Below are positions 1-6,548 of a stretch of DNA of 19,460 bases, in pieces; within the stretch, counting starts at the first letter, position 1; the number at the start of each line of letters is the position of its first letter. The translations under genes were made by a program, and so were the position numbers. The notes beneath the pieces were generated by a model. The model worked only from the letters and a program-made list of their open reading frames with translations. It had not been told where the DNA came from and made no database searches. The stretch is taken from assembly GCA_964521425.1 (NCBI GenBank), contig CAZFRO010000033.1, positions 1 through 19,460 on the forward strand, given 5' to 3'. This DNA is from Joyebacterum sp964521425. GTDB lineage: Bacteria > Joyebacterota > Joyebacteria > Joyebacterales > Joyebacteraceae.

Positions 1-708
1 GCGGTCCAGCTCGAGTCTATCTCGAAAACTGGATCCGTTCCAGGGGGTCAGGTCAACGGTTTCCGCGCGGCCCGTCGTAAGACGGCGGCGAAGTTCTGCC
101 GCATCCGTACGGAGAGTGTGCTCGAGATTCTGGGATTGGACGATACGATCATCGGCACGAACGTGGACCGCAAGGTGTATCTGCGTCCGACCCAGTCATC
201 CAACGATGAGAGAGTCAGGGCACTGGAACGCTTGACGAAGACACTGCGCGCGACACATCTGTCCGGTGAGACGGCTCCATTCTTCATGGTAGAGAGTGAA
301 GGCGAACTCCTCCGTCTTGAGATAGCCGAGCGGGATGCCATTCCAGAACACGCCGTAATCGTACTCGACGGTAGACAGCATCCTGTAGCGAATCTGGTCA
401 CTATGCGCATAGAGGCCAGATTCTCGGGCGAACACCACCCAGACGGGATATTCCTCATGACGGGTCCTGGCACAGCATCCGGCGTCCACTCGGATTCTCT
501 ACATGTAATGGATATCGCGCCGACGCTTGCCGTGCTCCTAGATCTTTCGTTCGGGAATAACTGGCGGGGGAGTCCGGCGCAGAGTGGGTTCGACCCTGAT
601 GAAGTCGAGCGCGCCGATTATCCTGCGCCGTCGGCGGCAGCTGTGGGGTCAGGAGAGATGGGCGAGGGGCTTAAGGAACAGCTTAGATCGATGGGGTATC
701 TCGAGTAG
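1..708 (+). CDS. Type I phosphodiesterase / alkaline phosphatase superfamily protein, C-terminal part (5' end outside window)
   Basis: The reading frame is open from base 1 to the TAG at 706-708, so the true start lies upstream; the GTG at 118 is only an internal codon. The visible 235 residues fit the C-terminal part of type I phosphodiesterase/nucleotide pyrophosphatase-like proteins. The segment SGEHHPDGIFLMTGPG resembles the conserved GxHxPDGIF stretch near the last metal ligand. It is followed by HVMDIAPTLAVLLDL, the usual 'D-APT-L-LLGL' motif. The protein ends in LRSMGYLE, a common tail of this group. Members hydrolyse phosphate or sulfate esters, often outside the cytoplasm, but the substrate cannot be told because the catalytic nucleophile region is outside the window. 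The gene faces the next gene, with a strong hairpin between them. Family assignment is fairly sure; exact function is unknown. Confidence 0.75.
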   Translation, partial: AVQLESISKTGSVPGGQVNGFRAARRKTAAKFCRIRTESVLEILGLDDTIIGTNVDRKVYLRPTQSSNDERVRALERLTKTLRATHLSGETAPFFMVESEGELLRLEIAERDAIPEHAVIVLDGRQHPVANLVTMRIEARFSGEHHPDGIFLMTGPGTASGVHSDSLHVMDIAPTLAVLLDLSFGNNWRGSPAQSGFDPDEVERADYPAPSAAAVGSGEMGEGLKEQLRSMGYLE

Positions 709-742
709 GGTGGATCCCTACGTTGTGCCAGTTCGACAGAAT

Positions 743-773
743 CGGCCCCCTGTCGCAGTGCGACAGGGGGCCG
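743..773. terminator. Strong GC-rich hairpin between convergent genes
   Basis: A nearly perfect inverted repeat: the arm CGGCCCCCTGTCGC (743-756) pairs with its complement at 760-773, leaving a loop of about 3 bases. It lies 34 bases after the stop at 708 and 79 bases before the stop of the opposing gene at 853. No clear T-run follows on either strand, so termination might be weaker than the stem suggests or helped by a factor. The position makes a bidirectional terminator the likely role. Confidence 0.7.
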
Positions 774-852
774 AAGTACAGATGGTCAGCTTCATGTTCA
801 GACACAGTTTGTTGCCCGCGGACTTACAGGCCCGCTAACAACCCCGAATCTA

Positions 853-2220
853 CTACCTGAACATCGACTTGATGTGACCCCAGCTCGTCTCTTCGACGGG
901 CGAGCCACCGCAAGGATCGTTCGTGAGCCATGGTTCGTAGACCACGTTATCCGATACGCCAGTACCGGTACCTGGTCCAACTTCGCCTGGGCCGCTAGCA
1001 TCGCCGAACCAGTTATCAATGGCATCAAACGGCTCCGTGGTCGTGGAGTAGATGCCGTATGTGAGGTTGTCGTCTAGGCAGTTATTGTAGGCATGGCCCG
1101 TTACAGGTGAACCGGCCGCATACGCGACTACTGCCCAGTCCCAACCACCGATGTCACAGTTGTCGACGACGAAATCGACGGGACCGACGCCGTACGCGCA
1201 GGGACCCCAGCTGTCGACAACGTCCGCACCCGTGACCGTGGAACCGACCATCTCAAAGACGATGGGTGTACGGTCGCCTGGGACATAGAGTCCCGGATCC
1301 ATCGGGCTTGCGTTGACGCGCGGATGTGACATCGCTCTGGCACCCGTCGAGTAGGCATACATGGCATCGCCGAGCGGGTTGAGAATCTGGCTGTTGTTGA
1401 AACAACCACTGCCGTCGATGTAGTAGACGCTCGTCTCCGAACCCGTAACGACGGAGTTGGTAATGTCAGCATCGCCACCATACATAAGGTAGCCGGAGGC
1501 CGTCCAGCTCGCACCCGTGTAGCAGACGCCTTCAACATAGCAGTTGTTGAGCGTTCCGGTGGGGCCGTACGAGACCTGGATACCGTTCTGTGCCGTAATC
1601 GTGGTCGGACCGGCGCCGACCGTGCTCACGTTCTCGAGGTCAACGACGAGGCCGCTGCCCGCGAGAGCGACAGCCGTCTTCTGGAAGTCCTCGACGTGCA
1701 CGTCGATCATATCGATTGAGTAGGGTCCGCCCGTGTCATTGTACGAGTAGACGCCGACACCGTGCTGGGCGCCGCTGAACGGCGTGTCAATCACGTTCAG
1801 AATATCTAGCTCACTCATAGAGCCGCCTGCGTTCCAGAATCCAACACCCACGAAACGATAGTTGGCGTTACCCTTACCAAGACCATCGACCGTGAGGTTT
1901 TCGAGCGTGACATACGCAGTGTCGTGAATGTAGACGATTGCGTAGTTGTCGCCCGATGTGGTGAAGAACTCGACAAGTGCGTCGGGTGACGCGATGGTGG
2001 TTACACCAACACCGGCTCCCGTGATCGTCAGGTCCTTGGCAACACATACCTGCTCTTCGTACGTACCCGCGGCGACGATGATGGTGTCACCGGCGATGGC
2101 TGCGTCGACGGCCCCCTGGATGGTCGCGTAGTCGGCGGGGACATTGATGTCGGCCGACAGGGCAACTGAGGCTGTCAGAACTAGTGCCAACGCTGCGAGA
2201 ACGGAAATGGTTCTCGTCAT
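853..2220 (-). CDS. Secreted right-handed beta-helix (pectate-lyase-like fold) protein
   Basis: The 455-residue protein begins with a typical signal peptide (residues 1-22, hydrophobic AALALVLTASVALS then A). Next comes VPADYATIQGAVDAAIAGD, the classic start of right-handed parallel beta-helix proteins: a 'TIQ-AID-A--GDTI-V--GTY-E' module at about residues 27-60. The rest is repetitive, rich in G, N, D and short beta strands such as VTLENLTVDG and DITNSVVTG. No catalytic lyase residues can be identified, so a structural or sugar-binding surface role is as likely as an enzyme. The C terminus (VEETSWGHIKSMFR) has a short Ser-Trp-Gly...Arg tag in place of the FlgD-like module of its neighbours. 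A GAGGAGAG ribosome site lies just upstream of the ATG. The gene stands alone: convergent with the phosphodiesterase gene and divergent from the PEP-CTERM gene. Confidence 0.85.
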   Translation of the reverse strand: MTRTISVLAALALVLTASVALSADINVPADYATIQGAVDAAIAGDTIIVAAGTYEEQVCVAKDLTITGAGVGVTTIASPDALVEFFTTSGDNYAIVYIHDTAYVTLENLTVDGLGKGNANYRFVGVGFWNAGGSMSELDILNVIDTPFSGAQHGVGVYSYNDTGGPYSIDMIDVHVEDFQKTAVALAGSGLVVDLENVSTVGAGPTTITAQNGIQVSYGPTGTLNNCYVEGVCYTGASWTASGYLMYGGDADITNSVVTGSETSVYYIDGSGCFNNSQILNPLGDAMYAYSTGARAMSHPRVNASPMDPGLYVPGDRTPIVFEMVGSTVTGADVVDSWGPCAYGVGPVDFVVDNCDIGGWDWAVVAYAAGSPVTGHAYNNCLDDNLTYGIYSTTTEPFDAIDNWFGDASGPGEVGPGTGTGVSDNVVYEPWLTNDPCGGSPVEETSWGHIKSMFR

Positions 2221-2723
2221 GGCTCTCTCCTCCTCGGTGCGGAATCCGCACGCACAGCGGAGAGGATTCTCCTACAGTACGCCGATTCCTTCGTTACACT
2301 CTTGACACAATCTTGACCAATGTACCACACATAGCATCTATTGTCTAGATGAACATTTTCTCTCATCAGCCCAGACATCAGAACCGCCGTGATACCCGCA
2401 CCTCACAGTGTCTGGCAACGCTCGGATGCTGCTAAGGCCCCTTTCTACGCCTCTTGCGGGGGATATCTCTCCTCGGAATCTGTGTACGCACGTTCACTGC
2501 AAGATATGCACCGAAAGGCAGATTCGGGGTCGATTTCGGCGATGTCGACACATCGACAAAGAAAGCTTGCGCATCCGACATATGCTGTGTAATATCGTCA
2601 GGGTAGTGTTGAGTGATAAACGGTGGCATCGAGTGGCATGTAGATGATTAATGGGATAGATTGACTCACTTGCTTGATATACGGAGCGACTATCAAAGTT
2701 CAGACAAGCGCGGAGGTTCATCA
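2221..2723. other. About 500-base non-coding divergent region
   Basis: This region separates the minus-strand beta-helix gene from the plus-strand PEP-CTERM gene. Short open frames occur on both strands (for example 2408-2647), but none has a ribosome site, a recognisable domain or a signal peptide, so I read it as non-coding. Near the beta-helix start are two small perfect hairpins: GTGCGG/CCGCAC at 2237-2251 and GGAGA/TCTCC at 2259-2272. A short dyad, CGATGT/ACATCG, lies at 2540-2555. No convincing promoter could be fixed for the PEP-CTERM gene: a TTGACT at 2661 has no well-spaced partner. Nothing else was recognised here. Confidence 0.5.
2319..2347 (-). promoter_or_regulatory. Candidate sigma70-type promoter of the beta-helix gene
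   Basis: Read on the minus strand there is TAGACA (2342-2347), a 17-base spacer and TACATT (2319-2324), five and four matches to the consensus hexamers. It would give a leader of about 90 bases before the ATG at 2220. The motif match is moderate and other weak hexamers exist nearby, so this is a suggestion only. Confidence 0.35.
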
Positions 2724-3380
2724 ATGAGAATCCTGACAGTTCTGTGTGTGACGGCGATGCTCCTGACCGCCTCTGTGGCGGGTGCCACGGTGTTCCTTTA
2801 TGAAGGCTTCGAGAGCGGTGGTGCGGGCTGGGAGAGCGTCGGCGGTATCAGCGGTGCGGGATCGCTCTGGCATGCGGAGAGTTACAGATCTTCGGTCGGC
2901 GGCTACAGTGCTGCGTACAACACCGGTTACCCCGACTACGATTACGATGTGGGCTGGAGTTGGGGACGCCTGGAATCTCCGGTCTTCGACCTCTCGTCCG
3001 CGACCGCGGTCGGACTGAGTTTCGATTCCTGGCTTCTCACGGAAGCCGTACCCGTCTTCTTTGATGACGTCTTCGTTATGTACTCCATCGGTGGCGATGA
3101 GTGGTTCTCGGTTCCCGGGCTCTTCGTTGAAGTAATCCCTGAATGGATAACGTATGATGCCGACCTCTCGTTCCTTGCGGGAGAGTCTGCAGTGAAGCTT
3201 GGATTCATGTTTGACAGCGTTGACGGTGAGATGAATCACTTCGAGGGTTGGTATCTTGACGAAATCACCGTTGCCGAAGCGGGCAGCGGATCACCGGTGC
3301 CCGAACCTTCGACCATGCTCCTGCTGTCGAGTGGGCTGGCCGGCGGAGCGTTCTTCTTTAGAAGGCGCCGCAACAGCTAG
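2724..3380 (+). CDS. PEP-CTERM sorting-domain surface protein
   Basis: I chose the ATG at 2724 because GGAGG lies 7 bases upstream and a signal peptide starts there (MRILTVLCVTAMLLTASVAG, residues 1-20); the frame could also open at a TTG at 2661. The 218-residue product has a jelly-roll-like body. It starts with FLYEGFESGGAGWES and ends with FEGWYLDEITV, a pattern typical of MAM/concanavalin-like surface domains. The C terminus is a textbook PEP-CTERM signal: PVPEPS at 191-196, a hydrophobic helix (about 197-212), then RRRR at 213-216. In characterised systems this signal is recognised by an exosortase in the inner membrane and the protein goes to the cell surface or exopolysaccharide matrix. 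No exosortase gene is in the window. The ligand or role is unknown. Confidence 0.9.
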   Translation: MRILTVLCVTAMLLTASVAGATVFLYEGFESGGAGWESVGGISGAGSLWHAESYRSSVGGYSAAYNTGYPDYDYDVGWSWGRLESPVFDLSSATAVGLSFDSWLLTEAVPVFFDDVFVMYSIGGDEWFSVPGLFVEVIPEWITYDADLSFLAGESAVKLGFMFDSVDGEMNHFEGWYLDEITVAEAGSGSPVPEPSTMLLLSSGLAGGAFFFRRRRNS

Positions 3381-3430
3381 TCTGGCGGTTTCGTTCGAGT
3401 GATGTGGCAGCAGTGATGCGACAATACAGA

Positions 3431-3464
3431 GAACGCCCCCTGCGGTAAGACGCGGGGGGCGTTC
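3431..3464. terminator. Bidirectional terminator hairpin
   Basis: A 14-base stem, GAACGCCCCCTGCG (3431-3444), pairs with 3451-3464 with a single T-G wobble and a 6-base loop. The plus-strand continuation (CTGTTGT) is moderately T-rich, as is the minus-strand side. It sits 50 bases after the PEP-CTERM stop and 22 bases beyond the stop of the converging propeller/hydrolase gene, so it very likely ends both transcripts. Confidence 0.8.
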
Positions 3465-3486
3465 TGTTGTGGTCGGGAGTCTGAGG

Positions 3487-5646
3487 CTATCGCAGCAACA
3501 CCAGCTTGCCGGTTCGCGAACTCGTCTCCAACCCTCCAACAACCTTAAGTTTGCTGAAGTAGACGCCGCTCGATACGGCTCGCCCGTTGTCGTCGAGTCC
3601 ATCCCAGGTTGCCGTGTGTGGACCCTCCGCAAGGTCGCGCTCGACTAGCGTTCTGACGTGCCGTCCAGCGATATCGCATATGTTCAGCGCAACGTGTCCT
3701 GCGCCGTCAAGCTCGAACGGAATCAGCGTGAGCGGATTGAACGGATTCGGATAGGCGGGCAGCAGGCGTGCGGACGACGCGGGAATCTCATTCGCAACAT
3801 CAGAGCCAGCAAGCGGAGCCATCCCGGCCATTTCGAGAATCAACTCCTCTGACAGGCCATGGTACGATGCCATCGTGCCTGTCGCGTAGACGGGCGGACT
3901 GACGTAGGCGTAAGTAGCATTGACTGCGTTTCCTTCCGCCGGGCGGTTGACGCGCACCCACGGGGAGTCGCCGGCGACAGCGAGATTCACGAGATCGACC
4001 GCATGCTTGCACTGGTACCACAGCGGAGGATAGTCGAACAGAGGCCAGAGCGCGTTCGGCGGTTGCGCGTGGTCCCATTCGGCCTGGAAGCGGAGGTAGC
4101 GACATTGAATGTCTCCGATGTAGTTCGTCGCCTCGCGTTCAGCCCACCACGCGACATTGGCCGCAGTCGAATCACGGTACGTGCTCCAGTGGCCGAAAAT
4201 AGCGTATGTCCCAGCATGCTTATCGTTCGTCGGGTCAGCGTCAAGCGACCACGGGTCCTTGCAGGTTACGAAGCTCTCCGATGGTCCTTCGAGGTCGATT
4301 AGGTACTTCACGGGCAGTCCGGGATACCGCCCCAGACATCCAGCTCCCGCTGTGATGCCGTAGCTTCCCGTGATGACGCCCACGTTCTCGATATCGACAT
4401 TCTCCCGCGACAGAGCGAACTCAATGACGGCCCTGAGATCATCTTGGTGGACGGTGCCGTTGTAGTCCTCGACACCCCCACTTGGGTGGAGTGTTCCGCG
4501 TCCTTCGGCGTTGAAATGGAACTCGATGATGCCGTCATCGGCGACATGGTTATTGCCGCCTTCGCCTTCCCCGAGCCCGCCCGTCATACATACGACAGCG
4601 GGGAATGTCTCGCCCGGGTATAGGGCCGCCTCAGGTTGAATAATCTTCGTCCAGAGCACGTTGCCGTTCGGGGCCGTGACAAGGTAGCCGTCGACTACCT
4701 CGGTCGTGTACGAGGAGGGGAAGGACCAGACGATCAGCCCTGCAGGGTCGACTTCTAGAATGGAGCTTCCCGACGCGATGAGCGTGTTCCCAGAGGCGAG
4801 ACGGTCGGAGTCATAACTGACATCGGGTACCGTGTACTCCCATGCAGTAGCCCCCGCGGGTGTGACCTCGAGTATCCGGTTGTTGTCAGAGTCGTTGATG
4901 AGGGTGTTGCCGCTTGCGAGCCGGTCTGCGTCGCGCGGCCATGCGAGTCCGCCCGCATAGCTCCAGACGACGATACCGGCGGGCGAGACCTCGAAAATCC
5001 GGTCATTGTTCGAGTCGGCAACTATCGTATTGCCGCTCGTGAGCCGGTCTGCGTTGTGGGGACCGTTGAGTCTGAACGGTCCGCCTCCGGGGATGCCCGT
5101 GTCCCCGAACTGCCAAACCACCGTGCCGTCAAGTTCTGTCTCGAAGATACGGTGGTTATCGCGGTCGGTGATGAGCACATTGCCGGTCGTGAGCAAGTTG
5201 GCGTCGTTGGGGTAGTCGAGCGTGCTGCCGTCGCTGAATGTGATGGTGTCCGTGTCCCAGACGAGTGTCCCGTCACGGTCTACGATGATGACGCGGTCGT
5301 TGTCCGTGTCCGAGATGATGACTGTGCTATCGGGCTGCATGTCAGCATTATGGGTCCAGTCGAGACCGGTCGCGTAGGACCAGATGATATTCCCGTCGAG
5401 ATCAATCTCGTAGACGCCGCTTGCCGTACCCATCGGCACGCCACCTTCGGAGACAAGGATGTTGCCGTTGTCGAGGAGGTCGACATCGTGAACGATGCTG
5501 GGCTCATAGACAGTGGCCGCGGTTGGCACGGGAGTGGTCGCAAGGAGCGCGAATGCTGTGATGGCTACGAGCGCCACTGACACGATAATGCCGCTAGTAG
5601 TAGTAACGGTCTTATGTGATTCTTTGACTCCGAGTATTGTGAGCAT
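3487..5646 (-). CDS. Secreted beta-propeller / alpha-beta-hydrolase-like fusion with C-terminal FlgD/type IX-like sorting domain
   Basis: The 719-residue protein has an N-terminal signal or anchor (residues 19-44, cleavage perhaps after PTAA). Residues about 50-310 form six similar repeats of about 41 residues (D-RL-SGNTLI-DS-NNRI-EV-P-G--VW), resembling the blades of arylsulfotransferase or NHL-type propellers. Residues about 335-560 look like an alpha/beta hydrolase: an entry strand (FPAVVCMTGG), a nucleophile-elbow-like TGSYG with Ser428, an Asp in LIDLEGP (451), and a DH pair at 525-526 that could supply the catalytic His. The first Gly of the usual GxSxG is replaced by Thr. Residues 630-719 are the sorting module (YPNPFNP, ATWDGLDDNGR, SGVYF, KLVLLR). 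It is last of four same-strand genes, 60 bases after the methyltransferase. The hydrolase assignment is inference; peptidase or esterase is possible. Confidence 0.8.
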   Translation of the reverse strand: MLTILGVKESHKTVTTTSGIIVSVALVAITAFALLATTPVPTAATVYEPSIVHDVDLLDNGNILVSEGGVPMGTASGVYEIDLDGNIIWSYATGLDWTHNADMQPDSTVIISDTDNDRVIIVDRDGTLVWDTDTITFSDGSTLDYPNDANLLTTGNVLITDRDNHRIFETELDGTVVWQFGDTGIPGGGPFRLNGPHNADRLTSGNTIVADSNNDRIFEVSPAGIVVWSYAGGLAWPRDADRLASGNTLINDSDNNRILEVTPAGATAWEYTVPDVSYDSDRLASGNTLIASGSSILEVDPAGLIVWSFPSSYTTEVVDGYLVTAPNGNVLWTKIIQPEAALYPGETFPAVVCMTGGLGEGEGGNNHVADDGIIEFHFNAEGRGTLHPSGGVEDYNGTVHQDDLRAVIEFALSRENVDIENVGVITGSYGITAGAGCLGRYPGLPVKYLIDLEGPSESFVTCKDPWSLDADPTNDKHAGTYAIFGHWSTYRDSTAANVAWWAEREATNYIGDIQCRYLRFQAEWDHAQPPNALWPLFDYPPLWYQCKHAVDLVNLAVAGDSPWVRVNRPAEGNAVNATYAYVSPPVYATGTMASYHGLSEELILEMAGMAPLAGSDVANEIPASSARLLPAYPNPFNPLTLIPFELDGAGHVALNICDIAGRHVRTLVERDLAEGPHTATWDGLDDNGRAVSSGVYFSKLKVVGGLETSSRTGKLVLLR

Positions 5647-5706
5647 CCTCTAGTTCTCCTCTATAACCGGCTAGGTGGGTCATGATGTACCCAGTTTGAC
5701 CGACCA

Positions 5707-6501
5707 TCACTCCCCACTAAACAGCACCCACATGCTGCACGTGCAGCTATGGCCATCCTCGCGGTCGGACATGATGCGGAAATCACTGATTCCGGCGTCG
5801 CGGAGAATGGACTCCATCTTCTCCGGCGGAATGGGGTCTACACCAGGGCCTACGCCGCGGGACGCCATCTCGGATTTGATTCGTTGGAGGGCGGGGAGAG
5901 GTAACCTGCGCCCCATACCTCCGCCGATATAGGCTTGACCTCCAGGCTTGAGCACCCGATGGATCTCTCTGAATCCCTGGGCCTTGTCCTCCCAGAACAG
6001 GAACGACCCGCGACTGACGACGAGGTCGAAGGTCGCGTCGGCGTACGGCAGGGCTTGGACATCGGCGACCGCGCACTCGACGCGATCCTCGAGTCCGGCC
6101 TCCGCCACATTGGCACGCGCGATAGCGACAGCGTCGGGGTCGATGTCCGTGCACTCGATGGTCATTGTGCTCATTCGCGCCAACTCGATCGAGAGATGCC
6201 CGCCTCCTGCGCCGGCGTCGAGACAGAGGCCGTTCGACATCATCGTGTCGTCGATTATCTGTTCGGCCAGGACGGGGTAGATGGGCATGAACACGTCCTG
6301 CACGAAGTCCTCGAAACCTGCCGCATCCATCGCCGCAGAGCTCCCCGGGTGTAGTGCGGAGTTGGGTTCTTGACGGGGCGCGCAGGATACGAGGAGGGTG
6401 AGAGCCGCGAGGCACAGGAAGCCAACGATCGCGGCGGTTGTGGCAGCCGTGTGGATCGTGGTGAACGAGGCAATCGGGTGGCAGCTGACATCGTGACGCA
6501 T
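5707..6501 (-). CDS. Class I SAM-dependent methyltransferase with a lipoprotein signal peptide
   Basis: Residues 60-264 are a typical class I methyltransferase: motif I LDAGAGGGHLSIELA (94-108), an acidic post-I strand ECTDID (116-121), motif II region ADVQALPYADATFDLVVSRG (146-165), and EIHRVLKPGGQAYIGGG (179-195). The first 40 residues, however, form a hydrophobic segment ending in LLVSC (lipobox, Cys40), as in a lipoprotein. The ATG at 6501 has a GAGGAG site 6 bases upstream, supporting this long form. A second ATG at codon 58 (6330) has a GGGGAG about 10 bases upstream and would give a cytoplasmic enzyme. The tail holds GHSCTCSMW (Cys253, Cys255), perhaps a metal or redox site. It lies 47 bases after the two-propeller gene and 60 before the propeller/hydrolase gene. 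The substrate is unknown. Confidence 0.85.
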   Translation of the reverse strand: MRHDVSCHPIASFTTIHTAATTAAIVGFLCLAALTLLVSCAPRQEPNSALHPGSSAAMDAAGFEDFVQDVFMPIYPVLAEQIIDDTMMSNGLCLDAGAGGGHLSIELARMSTMTIECTDIDPDAVAIARANVAEAGLEDRVECAVADVQALPYADATFDLVVSRGSFLFWEDKAQGFREIHRVLKPGGQAYIGGGMGRRLPLPALQRIKSEMASRGVGPGVDPIPPEKMESILRDAGISDFRIMSDREDGHSCTCSMWVLFSGE

Positions 6502-6548
6502 CTACGTCTCCTCTGTGTTGGGCGCGCGGTGCGGACACTTCCTCTCCG

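Noticed and set aside
743..773. Perfect inverted repeat considered as an IS end or CRISPR repeat
   Set aside because: Single copy, no partner repeat or transposase, and placed between convergent stops; a terminator explains it.
2389..2647. Short open frames on both strands in the 2221-2723 gap
   Set aside because: No ribosome site, signal peptide or domain; the frames overlap each other and the composition is not coding-like.
5783..6538. 251-codon minus-strand frame overlapping the methyltransferase
   Set aside because: Arg/Pro/His-rich translation typical of an off-frame reading of GC-rich DNA; the other frame has clear SAM motifs.
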